Origin: Rhodopseudomonas sp.
GTDB lineage: Bacteria; Pseudomonadota; Alphaproteobacteria; Rhizobiales; Xanthobacteraceae
Assembly (NCBI RefSeq): GCF_013377015.1
Contig: NZ_JACABA010000002.1
Coordinates: 434,001 to 498,000, forward strand
Length of the DNA stretch: 64,000 nt
Direction: 5' to 3'
Part shown: piece after piece, positions 40,888 to 51,025 of the stretch
Layout of the letters: each line of letters opens with the position of its first letter
Numbering within the stretch: the stretch's first letter is position 1
Position numbers and translations under genes: made by a program
The notes under the pieces: model-generated
The model's database searches: none
What the model was told of the DNA's origin: nothing
Seen by the model: the letters and a program-made list of their open reading frames with translations, nothing else

Positions 40888-41320
40888 GTCCTGTCCATGA
40901 GGGGCGCTTCCGGAGGCGTTCTTGAAGCGGGACAGAGCCAACGCGGGGCAACCCGCCAGGGCTGGCCGCAACGGAGGAATTCCGGCGCGGTCGATGCGGC
41001 GTCCCGCGCCGATGCCTCGCCAGCATCACCCGGGAGGCCTTGGGTCGCCATCCGGCTCCACTACGAGAGCCTGCCACTTGTTCGTTGGCTGGACGCGGCA
41101 CAGGTGAACGGCGGGAAATCCGCCCGGATCAGCGGGTCGTGGGGCTCGCGCCTGTACCCGGAAGCACGGTCCCGAGGCCCAAAATCGCCGCGCAATGGCA
41201 GGCCGGCTGGACGCCGCCTGCGGGGCGCGCCGCAAGGCGATGCGCGATCGGCTCAAGCCGATTGCGACGCTCCATTCCCGCGCCTAGTGGCGCGCCCCCG
41301 CCCCTCATGTTTCGGGGCGG
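40888..41320 (+). ncRNA. Candidate structured non-coding RNA
   Basis: Adjacent perfect helices follow the promoter: CTGTCC/GGACAG (40891-40896 with 40930-40935) stacked on CGCTTC/GAAGCG (40905-40910 with 40924-40929); AGCC/GGCT enclosing GCGGG-GCAA-CCCGC (40936-40963), a GNRA tetraloop hairpin; then GGCCGC/GCGGTC enclosing CGGA/TCCG (40964-40992). More hairpins occur to about 41320, including CCGCCCC/GGGGCGG at 41298-41320. It lacks the conserved motifs of RNase P RNA, tmRNA and SRP RNA. The 3' end is a guess because no T-tract terminator is visible. Confidence 0.45.
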
Positions 41321-41394
41321 CGTTAGCAAAGCTCGGGCTCAACGGAGTCGCGAGACTGCGAGGACGTGAGCGAATTGTGGCTGTTTGAAATTTG

Positions 41395-41460
41395 AATCCG
41401 GGATGACGCCAGGCGCAGACAGATTTTCTGCGTCATGCCGGGTCAAGCCCGGCAACGACG
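41395..41460. repeat. Dispersed palindromic repeat
   Basis: It starts AATCCGGGATGACGCC and ends GTCATGCCGGGTCAAGCCCGG, with a CGCAGA/TCTGCG hairpin inside. The pattern matches the intergenic repeats common in this bacterial family. Confidence 0.5.
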
Positions 41461-41523
41461 AAAACAGTGGGACGGCGAAGTGCGCAATCTCGCGCGCTAA
41501 CGTCAGTCCAGCACCGCCTCGCC

Positions 41524-41739
41524 TCACATCCCGGTATAGCCGGCCTTGACCGGATCGTGGCTGCCGTCGCGCTCACGCAGGTAAACCAGACCGCACACCG
41601 TCAATCGATTGTCGTCGGTCTCGCCGGCTTCGAACAGTGTGCGGATGTAATTCTCCAGCTTCGGCTGCGCCTCTGCGGCGGCCTCGCGGCTGGTGAGAAG
41701 GCCGTAAGTCTGGATCACGCGGTCGATGGCGGCTTTCAT
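41524..41739 (-). CDS. Small protein of unknown function, paralogue of the next gene
   Basis: A 71-residue soluble protein from ATG 41739 with GAGGA in ribosome-binding position. Its central part TLFEAGETDDNRLTVCGLVYLRE lines up with TFQRGETNQIRLANKAIVKFE in the gene just upstream. Sixteen bases separate the two, so they are probably co-transcribed. No family recognised. Confidence 0.65.
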   Translation of the reverse strand: MKAAIDRVIQTYGLLTSREAAAEAQPKLENYIRTLFEAGETDDNRLTVCGLVYLRERDGSHDPVKAGYTGM

Positions 41740-41755
41740 GCAAGTCCTCGTTGGT

Positions 41756-41986
41756 TCAGGCCGCGATGATCCGCGCGGTTTCGAATTTCACAATCGCCTT
41801 GTTGGCGAGCCGTATCTGGTTGGTTTCGCCGCGCTGGAACGTCTGCACGATGCATTCCAGCAACGCGTCGTTGGTCGCCGAATGATCGGGAATCACGCCG
41901 GTGCGGCGCAGATAGTCCGCCGCAATGTCATAGGCCTTGCCGATCACGTCGACATTCATCACCCGCACTCCACGTTCGACCAACAT
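41756..41986 (-). CDS. Small protein of unknown function with GET-RL motif
   Basis: A 76-residue protein from ATG 41986, which is preceded by GGAGGAGG, a very strong ribosome-binding site. A later ATG (MNVDVIGKAY) lies in frame. It shares an F-x2-GET-x3-RL-x8-E pattern with the downstream small gene. Helical, soluble, function unknown. Confidence 0.7.
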   Translation of the reverse strand: MLVERGVRVMNVDVIGKAYDIAADYLRRTGVIPDHSATNDALLECIVQTFQRGETNQIRLANKAIVKFETARIIAA

Positions 41987-42065
41987 GGCATCCTCCTCCG
42001 CTGTGATGTGACAAGCACGCAGGGCCCGAAAAGTTCCACCCAAAACCCGGTTTTGGCGGCGACGC

Positions 42066-42096
42066 AAAAAAGTCGGCCTCCCGCGAGGAAGGCCGA
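42066..42096 (-). terminator. Intrinsic terminator after the LdtR-like gene
   Basis: Stem TCGGCCT-x-CC / GG-x-AGGCCGA has a GCGA loop and is followed on the minus strand by six T residues. Confidence 0.8.
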
Positions 42097-42213
42097 TCGA
42101 TGCAACAAAGGGGCGCGACAATTTGGGGAGCGCGCGTGGCTGCCTCGTTCGGGCAGCGCCGATCGGGTTTGCCCCGCCGGCGGTCCTTTGCGCGCTCCCG
42201 AAAACTAAGGAGC

Positions 42214-42729
42214 TCAGAGCCGGTACAGGATCTGGTCGGTCCAGAACCGCTCCAGCCGATGCAGCGACTTGTTCAGCGTGGCGAATTCGTCGTTGGAGAT
42301 GCCGCCGACCTGCTCCACGGTGCGGACGTGCTTCTGATACAGCGCGTCGACGATGTGCCGGATCTCCTGGCCCTGCGCGGTGAGTCTGATCCGCACCGAG
42401 CGGCGATCGACCCGCGAGCGCTGGTGATCGAGGAAACCGAGTTCGACCAGCTTCTTCAGATTGTAGGAGACGTTGGAGCCGAGGTAGTAGCCGCGCGTGC
42501 GCAGCTCGCCCGCGGTCAGTTCCTTGTCGCCGATGTTGTAGAGCAGCAACGCCTGCACCGAATTGATATCGGCGCGGCCGCGGCGGTCGAATTCGTCCTT
42601 GATGACGTCGAGCAGGCGGCGATGCAGCCGCTCCACCAAGGTCAACGCCTCGAGATAGAGCGGCTGCACCGGCGCGTGTCCGGATGCAGGTGCAGCGACT
42701 TCCGCCGCCGTGGCTACGGCTTTGATCAT
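42214..42729 (-). CDS. ldtR: MarR-family regulator, LdtR-like
   Basis: Winged-helix transcription factor of 171 residues. The sequence DVIKDEFDRRGRADINSVQALLLYNIGDKELTAGEL and GYYLGSNVSYNLKKLVELGFLDHQRSRVDRRSVRIRL (each shown broken by short linkers) is the conserved core of the Rhizobiales LdtR proteins, which control an L,D-transpeptidase and envelope stress genes. The recognition helix is in GSNVSYNLKKL. It has its own terminator at 42066-42096, and an AT-rich upstream region holds TTCGAA-type palindromes. Confidence 0.85.
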   Translation of the reverse strand: MIKAVATAAEVAAPASGHAPVQPLYLEALTLVERLHRRLLDVIKDEFDRRGRADINSVQALLLYNIGDKELTAGELRTRGYYLGSNVSYNLKKLVELGFLDHQRSRVDRRSVRIRLTAQGQEIRHIVDALYQKHVRTVEQVGGISNDEFATLNKSLHRLERFWTDQILYRL

Positions 42730-43076
42730 GACGAACCCCTGTTGTCGTTTTTATCGACTTATTCGACGAAACTTGTGTTCCGCCTGATATCGCCAACTTA
42801 ATGGGGCCGTTTGAACATCCGCTTAAATAAGACAATAAAGAGATCATGAATTTAAGACAGTGAATCGCCGATTAAGCCCGCGAATAAAGGGCTTTTCGCA
42901 ACCTCCGATTCACGTTTGGAGGGCTCTGTTCACGCTTCGTCTGGCGACCTGTCACATTCGAATACAACATCGTTCGAATTCGAAAGATTCGCGTAACAGG
43001 TGTGACCACCGCGTTAGGGTGACTCAAATCTTACCGCGTCGAATTTCTTCCCGACCGCGACAATTGTCGTCGAATT
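42730..43076. other. AT-rich 347-bp regulatory region upstream of the LdtR-like gene
   Basis: No gene is visible. It is clearly AT-richer than its flanks. It carries TTCGAATTCGAA (42973-42984, a perfect palindrome) and ATTCGAAT (42956-42963), possible regulator sites. It also has no terminator for the acyl-CoA ligase gene. Confidence 0.5.
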
Positions 43077-44651
43077 TTACGCGACGCCGCGCGACCGGCC
43101 TTCCCAATATGGCGCGCGCAGCACTTTGCGGTCGATCTTGCCAAGCCCGGTGACCGGAATCGCGTCGACGAAGTCGATGGTCTTCGGCGACCACGGCGCG
43201 CCGCGCTTCTGCTTCACATGCGCCTGCAATTCCGCGGCGTCGTTGTTGGCGCCTTGCTTCAGCACCACGAAGGCCTTCACCGCCTCGCCCCATTTGTCGT
43301 CGGGCACGCCGATCACGGCGGCGGAAGCGACCGCGTGATGCGCCATCAACGCGTCCTCGACTTCGCGCGGATAGATGTTGAAGCCGCCGGAGATGATCAT
43401 GTCCTTGGTGCGGTCGACGATATAGAGATAGCCCTCAGCGTCCTTCACCGCGACGTCGCCGGTGTGCAGCCAGCCGCCGCGGAACGCTTCTTCGGTGGCC
43501 TCCGGACGTTTCCAGTAGCCGTCCATCACCAGCGTGCCGCGAACGCAGATTTCGCCGGGCTCGCCGACGCCGACCTCGCGCATGTCGGAATCGAACAGCT
43601 TGACGTCGACCAGCGGATTCGGCCTTCCGCACGAGCCGAGCCGGCCGGGCTTGCTATCATCGTGATCGATCTTGCGCATCGTGGTGATGCATTGCGGCGC
43701 TTCGGTCTGGCCGTAAAGCTGCACGAAGACGGAACCGAAGATCTTCATCCCCTCGCGCAGCCGGTCCGGCGACATCGGCGCCGCGCCATAGACGATCATG
43801 TCCAGCGAGCTCAGATCGTATTTGGCGCGGACCGCCGGCGCGTCGATCAGTGCATAGATCAGCGTCGGCACCAGGAACGCCGCGGTGATCCTCTCTTCCT
43901 CAACGACACGGCAATAGGACTCGGTCTCAAAGCCCTGCACCAGCCGGACGAAGCCGCCGCGCATCATCACCGGATAGACGGTGACGCCGGCGGCGTGGCT
44001 GATCGGGGTGGCGGCAAGAAAGCGGATTTCGGCCGGCCAGTCCCAATCGGCATAGAGCAGCACCGCCATCGTGGTCAGCGCGCGATGCGGGATCATCACG
44101 CCCTTGGAGCGGCCGGTGGTGCCGCCGGTGTAGGCCAGCCAGGCAATCTCACCGGTCGCGCTGTCGTCGACCAGCGGCTCCGGCGTGACCTCGGCGAAGC
44201 CCGCCAGCAGGTCGCGGGCGCCGTCGACGGATCCGAACGACAGCAGATGCTTCAGGCCGGGCACCCGGCGCCGGATCGCCAGCCCGCGCTCGGCGAATTT
44301 GCCGCTCTCCACGATCAGCGCGTCGATCTCGGCGTCCTCGATGATGAAGGCATGGTCGTCCTCGGCCGCCATCGGATGCAGCGGCGTGTAGCGCAGGCCC
44401 ATCACCATCGCGGCCGAAATCGCCGCCCAGGATTCGGCGCGGTTGCCGGACAGGATCGACAAGGCATCGCCCTTGGTCAGGCCGACGGCGCGGAACAGGC
44501 TGATGAAGCGGCCGACCGCCTCGCCGAATTCGCGGTAGCTCCAGCGCAGATTGCCGTCGGCGATTGCCGGCCGGTCGCCATAGCGCGCCACCGCGTTGAC
44601 GATCAGGCCACCGCCGGTTCCGCCGCAGTGCAATTGATTGATCTGATTCAT
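43077..44651 (-). CDS. Acyl-CoA synthetase (AMP-forming, class I adenylate-forming)
   Basis: Soluble 524-residue ligase that activates a carboxylic acid through an acyl-AMP. The P-loop is LAYTGGTTGRSKGVM; further motifs are QLYGQTEAP, WLHTGDVAVKD and the C-terminal lysine in IPVTGLGKIDRKVLR. Substrate is not evident; long-chain, aromatic and cinnamyl-type acids are all possible. The downstream neighbour region holds no further metabolic genes. Confidence 0.92.
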   Translation of the reverse strand: MNQINQLHCGGTGGGLIVNAVARYGDRPAIADGNLRWSYREFGEAVGRFISLFRAVGLTKGDALSILSGNRAESWAAISAAMVMGLRYTPLHPMAAEDDHAFIIEDAEIDALIVESGKFAERGLAIRRRVPGLKHLLSFGSVDGARDLLAGFAEVTPEPLVDDSATGEIAWLAYTGGTTGRSKGVMIPHRALTTMAVLLYADWDWPAEIRFLAATPISHAAGVTVYPVMMRGGFVRLVQGFETESYCRVVEEERITAAFLVPTLIYALIDAPAVRAKYDLSSLDMIVYGAAPMSPDRLREGMKIFGSVFVQLYGQTEAPQCITTMRKIDHDDSKPGRLGSCGRPNPLVDVKLFDSDMREVGVGEPGEICVRGTLVMDGYWKRPEATEEAFRGGWLHTGDVAVKDAEGYLYIVDRTKDMIISGGFNIYPREVEDALMAHHAVASAAVIGVPDDKWGEAVKAFVVLKQGANNDAAELQAHVKQKRGAPWSPKTIDFVDAIPVTGLGKIDRKVLRAPYWEGRSRGVA

Positions 44652-44708
44652 GATGCCCTCCCCTTCGCCGCGCAGCCTTCTAGCGGAGGCTCTGAGCGGT
44701 CCAAAATC

Positions 44709-46432
<1,724 letters not shown>

Positions 46433-46561
46433 GAGTCCGGCCCTAACGCCGGGTTGATTGCTTCTTTGTAATGCGGCCGTGGCCTTGTACCGGGCCGCGG
46501 CCGTCTCCATGTCGAGCCATGGTTCGATATCTGGGTTCGGCACTTTCAGGGAGCAACGGTC

Positions 46562-47092
46562 ATGTCTGAATATGGTTCGCGTGGCGGCTGGCGCGGCGAC
46601 GGCGCGGACGTCCGGCCGCCGGCGTTCGACCCGTGGCTGTCTCCGGAACTGTTTCAGGGCGTCCTCACCAAGCGGGTGCTGGCGTTCCTGATCGACCTCG
46701 TGGTGCTGGCGATCCCGGTGATTCTGGCGGTGGTGTTCATCGCGGTGTTCGGCGTCGTCACGCTCGGGCTGGGCTGGACGCTGTTCTGGCTGGTATCGCC
46801 GGCGTCGGTGATCTGGGCGTTGATCTATTATGGCGCGTCGCTCGGCGGCCCCTATTCGGCAACCATGGGGATGCGGGTGATGGGGCTGGAGATGCGCACC
46901 TGGTTCGGCGAACCGAGCTACTTCGTGCTCGGCGCGGTGCATGCGGTGCTGTTCTGGATCTCGATCACGATGCTGTCGCCGTTCGTGCTGCTGGTCGGTC
47001 TGTTCAACGGCCGCCGCCGGCTGTTGCACGACATCGTGCTGGGAACCGTGGTGATCAACGCCGCGGTCCAGCTTCCGGCGCGCTCGTACTGA
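46562..47092 (+). CDS. RDD-family membrane protein
   Basis: A 176-residue protein with the RDD signature at LTKRVLAFLIDLVVLAIPV, then three or four membrane helices and a late FNGRRRLLHDIVLGT segment. GGGAG stands before ATG 46562. RDD proteins have been linked to transport or membrane homeostasis; function here is unknown. It follows hemB and precedes bpt on the same strand. Confidence 0.88.
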   Translation: MSEYGSRGGWRGDGADVRPPAFDPWLSPELFQGVLTKRVLAFLIDLVVLAIPVILAVVFIAVFGVVTLGLGWTLFWLVSPASVIWALIYYGASLGGPYSATMGMRVMGLEMRTWFGEPSYFVLGAVHAVLFWISITMLSPFVLLVGLFNGRRRLLHDIVLGTVVINAAVQLPARSY

Positions 47093-47162
47093 GCCCGCAA
47101 AGCGATTGACCGCCGCGATTCGCGGGGCGATGCTGTGCCAGCCTGGAGGTTGACGGACCGAC

Positions 47163-47936
47163 GTGACACAGCACTCGCGCGACACCCCGCAGTTCTATCT
47201 GACGGCACCCTCGCCCTGCCCGTATCTTCCCGGGCGGCACGAACGCAAGGTGTTCACCCATCTGGTCGGCGGCAAAGCTGGCGAGCTCAACGATCTGCTC
47301 ACCCATGGCGGATTCCGGCGCAGCCAGTCGATCGCCTATCGACCGGCCTGTGACCAGTGCCGCGCCTGCGTCTCGGTCCGGGTGATCGCCGGCGAGTTCC
47401 GGGCCTCGCGCAATCTGCGCAAGAACATGGCGCGTAACGCCGACATCGTCGGCGAGCTGCGCAGCGCGGTGCCGACCTCGGAGCAGTATTCGGTGTTCCG
47501 CGCCTATCTCGACCAGCGCCACCGCAACGGCGGGATGGCCGACATGACCGTGCTCGACTACGCGATGATGGTCGAGGACAGCCACGTCGAAACCCGGATC
47601 ATCGAATACCGCAAGCGCAATATCGACACCGGCATCACCGGCCGCGGCGGCGACCTGCTGGCTGTGGCGCTGACCGACGTGCTCAATGACGGGCTGTCGA
47701 TGGTGTACTCGTTCTTCGAGCCGTCCGAGCAACACCGTTCGCTCGGCACCTTCATGATCCTCGATCACATCGCCCGCGCCCGCCGGCTCGGCCTGCCCTA
47801 CGTCTATCTCGGCTACTGGATCGAAGGCTCGCAGAAGATGGACTACAAGGGCCGCTACCTGCCGCAGCAGCGGCTCGCCCCATCAGGCTGGCTCCGCGTC
47901 GACGCCGAGGGCGAACATCCGGAGCCGTGGGAGTAG
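47163..47936 (+). CDS. bpt: Aspartate/glutamate leucyltransferase
   Basis: N-end rule aminoacyl-tRNA-protein transferase that adds leucine to proteins beginning with Asp or Glu, marking them for ClpSAP. The 257-residue protein (GTG start at 47163) has [35 protein letters not shown] and [22 protein letters not shown]. The family also includes arginyltransferases; the bacterial Bpt assignment is from overall form. Confidence 0.92.
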   Translation: MTQHSRDTPQFYLTAPSPCPYLPGRHERKVFTHLVGGKAGELNDLLTHGGFRRSQSIAYRPACDQCRACVSVRVIAGEFRASRNLRKNMARNADIVGELRSAVPTSEQYSVFRAYLDQRHRNGGMADMTVLDYAMMVEDSHVETRIIEYRKRNIDTGITGRGGDLLAVALTDVLNDGLSMVYSFFEPSEQHRSLGTFMILDHIARARRLGLPYVYLGYWIEGSQKMDYKGRYLPQQRLAPSGWLRVDAEGEHPEPWE

Positions 47937-47979
47937 CGGCCGTCGCGGCGATAGCTCGGCGCATCGCCGGTGGATGCAA

Positions 47980-48075
47980 TCATCCCCGCGAAAGCGGGGA
48001 TCCAGTACGCCGCAGCATCTCGATTGATTACACTCGCTCTACAATACTGGGCCACCCGCTTTCGCGGGTGGTGAC
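47980..48075. repeat. Dispersed repeat with GCGAAAGCGG-type palindromes
   Basis: CATCCCCGCGAAAGCGGGGA at the left and CCACCCGCTTTCGCGGGTGG at the right are each near-palindromic and face each other across about 50 bases. The element resembles a common intergenic repeat of this group. It lies between the convergent bpt and Nramp genes. Confidence 0.65.
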
Positions 48076-48108
48076 GGTTGTTCTCGTTGCGCAGCACTGC
48101 TCGCCGCA

Positions 48109-49476
48109 TCAACCCGCGACGTAGTCCACCACCAGCTTGGCATTCAGCGCGATGATGATCGCCGCCACCAGCGCGGCGACCGCGGTGAGCCAGCGCGGCG
48201 CCACGAACACGCCCATCTTGGCGCGGCTGGCGGTGAACAGCACCAGCGGCACCACCGCGAATGGCAGTTGCAGGCTGAGCACCACCTGACTGAGGATCAG
48301 CAATTGCCCGGTGGCCTTCTCGCCGGCCCAGATCGTGACCACGACGGCCGGCACGATCGCGATCATCCGGGTAATCATCCGCCGCAGCCACGGCGCAATC
48401 TTGAGCTGGATGAAACCTTCCATCACCACCTGCCCGGCCAGCGTCGCCGTGATGGTGGAGTTCAGCCCGCAGCATAGTAGCGCGATGCCGAACAGCGTCG
48501 GCGCCAGCGCCGAGCCGAGCAATGGTGCCAGAAACGCGTGGGCCTGATCGAGTTCGGCGACGTCGGTCTTGCCGGCGCTGTGGAAGGTCGCCGCGGCGAG
48601 AATCAGGATCGAGGCATTGATGGTCAGCGCCAGACACAGCGCGATGGTGGAATCGATGGTGGCGAGCTTGATCGCCTCGCGCTTCTCCGGAACGCTGTCG
48701 CCATAACCGCGGGTCTGCACCAGCCCGGAATGCAGATACAGATTGTGCGGCATCACGGTGGCGCCCAGGATTCCCAACGCCAGATACAGCATCTCCGGAT
48801 TGCGCAGGATTTGCGTGGTCGGCGCGAAGCCGCGGATCACCTCGCCCCAGTTCGGATCCGCCATCGCGATCTGAATCGCGAAGCACGCCGCGATCACGCC
48901 GAGCAGCGCCACTACGAAGGCCTCGATCCAGCGAAACCCGAACGCCTGCAGCGCCAGGACCAGGAACACGTCGGCGGCGGTGATGATCACGCCGATCTCG
49001 AGCGGAATGTGAAACAGCAAATTGAGCCCGATCGCGGTCCCGATCACTTCGGCCAGATCGGTGGCGGTGATGGCGATTTCCGCCGACAGCCACAGCGGCA
49101 GCGAGGCCCAGCGCGGATAGGCGTCACGGCAGGCTTGCGCCAGATCGCGGCCGGAGCCGACGCCGAGCCGCGTGCACAGCGATTGCAGCACGATCGCCAT
49201 CACGTTGGAGAGCAGCGCGACGGTGAGCAGCGCGTAGCCGAATTTCGAGCCGCCGGCGAGCGAGGTCGCCCAGTTGCCGGGGTCCATGTAGCCGACCGCG
49301 ACCAGATAGCCCGGCCCCAGGAACGCCACCAGCTTGCGCCAGAACGAGCCGCCACGCGCGGTCGGCACCGAGCCAAACATCCCGGACAGTGACGGCTCGC
49401 CGCGCGCGCTGCGCCAGCCGCCGTCCAGCGACGGTGGAGGCAATTCAGGGTTCAAACCGGGAGTTCTCGCATCCAT
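48109..49476 (-). CDS. mntH: Nramp-family divalent metal transporter
   Basis: Proton-coupled Mn2+/Fe2+ importer of the inner membrane, about 11 helices, 455 residues from ATG 49476. The metal-site motifs are intact: DPGNWATS in helix 1 and [11 protein letters not shown] in helix 6. The frame stays open far upstream, but the N-terminal part beyond 49476 is unlike the family. The palindrome at 49506-49522 just upstream suggests metal-dependent repression. Confidence 0.92.
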   Translation of the reverse strand: MDARTPGLNPELPPPSLDGGWRSARGEPSLSGMFGSVPTARGGSFWRKLVAFLGPGYLVAVGYMDPGNWATSLAGGSKFGYALLTVALLSNVMAIVLQSLCTRLGVGSGRDLAQACRDAYPRWASLPLWLSAEIAITATDLAEVIGTAIGLNLLFHIPLEIGVIITAADVFLVLALQAFGFRWIEAFVVALLGVIAACFAIQIAMADPNWGEVIRGFAPTTQILRNPEMLYLALGILGATVMPHNLYLHSGLVQTRGYGDSVPEKREAIKLATIDSTIALCLALTINASILILAAATFHSAGKTDVAELDQAHAFLAPLLGSALAPTLFGIALLCCGLNSTITATLAGQVVMEGFIQLKIAPWLRRMITRMIAIVPAVVVTIWAGEKATGQLLILSQVVLSLQLPFAVVPLVLFTASRAKMGVFVAPRWLTAVAALVAAIIIALNAKLVVDYVAG

Positions 49477-49505
49477 GTCCACAATCTGGCGGATGATCGA
49501 GCTTA

Positions 49506-49522
49506 ATGCAACTAACTTGCAT
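49506..49522. promoter_or_regulatory. Palindromic operator candidate for mntH
   Basis: ATGCAA and TTGCAT form a perfect inverted repeat around CTAAC, 29 bases before the mntH start codon. In Rhizobiales, manganese transport genes are controlled by Mur (Fur family), whose sites are of TGCAA-n-TTGCA form as I recall them. Confidence 0.55.
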
Positions 49523-49704
49523 GTGCATGAAGCAAAATCCTGTCCGTCGCCCCGAATCGCGGCCCAGTCTGACCCGATCCACCGGCGGTATTCCTTGATC
49601 CGACGCAGCCGGCGGACGCTTTCGCGCTCCGGATACGGGAACCGGGTGGCTTGCCGGCGCGCGACGCAGTCCATGGTGGCAGCGTCGCGCCCGAGGAGCC
49701 ACCC

Positions 49705-50949
49705 ATGACCCAGCCGCATCCTGACCTGTTGCCGCCGAGCTTCGCGCGGCTGGCGTGGTCGAATCTGGCGGCGCAGTCGGCCGAGCAGATCGCGCTGGCT
49801 GCGGCGCCGATTGTCGCGGTGTTGCTGCTGGGGGTCGGCGAAGCGCAAACCGGCCTGCTGCAGACCGCGCTGACCCTGCCGTTCGTGCTGTTCGCAATTC
49901 CCGCGGGCCTGCTCGCCGACCGGATCTCGCGGCGCTGGCTGATGGCCGGCGCCGAGGCGCTGCGGGCCGTCGCGCTGCTGGGGGTGCTGGGGCTGATTGG
50001 GATCGGCGCGCTGACCCTTCCGATGCTGGCGCTGCTCGGCTTCGTCGCGGTGTGCGGCACGGTGGTCTACAGCGTCGCCGCGCCGGCGCTCGTGCCCGCG
50101 CTGGTGCCGCCGCGCTCGCTGGCCGCGGCGAATGCGCGGATTGAACTCGCCCGCACCATCGCCTTCGCCAGCGGCCCCGCGCTCGGCGGCGTGCTGGTCG
50201 GATGGCTCGGCGCGGCGTCGGCCTTTGGCGTCGCCGCCGCGCTGTCGATCGCCGCGGTGATTCTACTCGCGGGCATCGACGAGCCGACACGAGCGCCGGC
50301 GCCGCCGCGCCATCCGTGGCGCGACGTCGTCGAGGGCGCATCCTTCGTGGCCAGCCATCCGCTGCTGCGGCCAGTGTTCATCACCCAGCTGATCTTCAAC
50401 ACCGCCTCGTTCCTGATCCTGGCGGTGTTCGTGCCCTATGCGGTGCGGCGTCTCGGCCTGTCGGCGACCGGCATCGGCGTCACGCTGTCGATGTATGGCG
50501 CCGGCATGGTGGTGGGCGCGCTGCTGGCGACGCGGGTGATGCGGCGGCTGCCGTTCGGCGTCGTGGTCGGGTTCGGCCCGGTCACCGGCTTCGTCGCCGC
50601 GCTGGTGATGGCGCTGACCACGCTGATCCCCTCGCCGGCGCTCGCGGCCCTCAGCTTCTTCCTGCTCGGCGCCGGTCCGATCCTGTGGGTGATCAGCACC
50701 ACCACGCTGCGCCAGGCGGTGACGCCGCCGCAGCTGCTCGGCCGGGTCTCGGCAATCAACATCATGAGCTATGGCGCGCGGCCGGTCGGCGCCGGGCTCG
50801 GCGCGCTGATTGGCGGCATCTGGGGCGCCGAGATCTGCCTCTATCTCGCGGTCTTTGGCTTCGCCGCGCAGGCGCTGGTGATCCTGCTGTCGCCGGCGGT
50901 CAGCCTGATCGAGCAACCCGCCGCCGGCGGCGCGCTACGCAGCGCCTGA
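49705..50949 (+). CDS. MFS transporter
   Basis: A 414-residue, 12-helix major facilitator protein, start at ATG 49705 after GAGGAGCC. The A-motif-like loop [13 protein letters not shown] lies between helices 2 and 3. It resembles the enterobactin exporter (EntS)/macrolide efflux branch. Substrate unknown. The second MFS gene downstream is on the same strand, separated by a 34-bp palindrome. Confidence 0.88.
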   Translation: MTQPHPDLLPPSFARLAWSNLAAQSAEQIALAAAPIVAVLLLGVGEAQTGLLQTALTLPFVLFAIPAGLLADRISRRWLMAGAEALRAVALLGVLGLIGIGALTLPMLALLGFVAVCGTVVYSVAAPALVPALVPPRSLAAANARIELARTIAFASGPALGGVLVGWLGAASAFGVAAALSIAAVILLAGIDEPTRAPAPPRHPWRDVVEGASFVASHPLLRPVFITQLIFNTASFLILAVFVPYAVRRLGLSATGIGVTLSMYGAGMVVGALLATRVMRRLPFGVVVGFGPVTGFVAALVMALTTLIPSPALAALSFFLLGAGPILWVISTTTLRQAVTPPQLLGRVSAINIMSYGARPVGAGLGALIGGIWGAEICLYLAVFGFAAQALVILLSPAVSLIEQPAAGGALRSA

Positions 50950-50980
50950 ACCCCGAACACGGAAACGTGGGCTTTACGAC

Positions 50981-51014
50981 CGCTCTTTAGATGATGTAGA
51001 TCATCTAAAGAGCG
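50981..51014. promoter_or_regulatory. Perfect 15-bp-arm palindrome overlapping a ribosome-binding site
   Basis: CGCTCTTTAGATGAT and its complement ATCATCTAAAGAGCG flank the loop GTAG. Its last base is the first G of GGAG, the likely ribosome-binding site of the gene at 51026. There is no T tract after it, so a regulatory site is more likely than a terminator. Confidence 0.65.
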
Positions 51015-51025
51015 GAGCCAGCGCC

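Larger units (their letters stand above)
40781..41523. other. 743-bp stretch without a convincing protein gene
   Basis: Several frames are open, but they overlap each other, lack ribosome-binding sites and do not show the high third-position GC of neighbouring genes. It contains a near-consensus promoter (40853-40881), a run of stable hairpins after it and a dispersed repeat at 41395-41460. Confidence 0.6.

Noticed and set aside
40888-41320. RNase P RNA, SRP RNA or permuted tmRNA
   Set aside because: The GAGGAAAGTCC core, the SRP GGAAG/GCAG loop, a T arm with TTCGA and an AANDN-type tag were looked for and not found.
40864-41388. 174-codon plus-strand frame in the hairpin-rich stretch
   Set aside because: Weak start, no ribosome-binding site, lower third-position GC than real genes, and overlap with two other open frames of similar quality.
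50981-51014. Rho-independent terminator between the two MFS genes
   Set aside because: There is no T tract after the stem, and the stem ends at the next ribosome-binding site.
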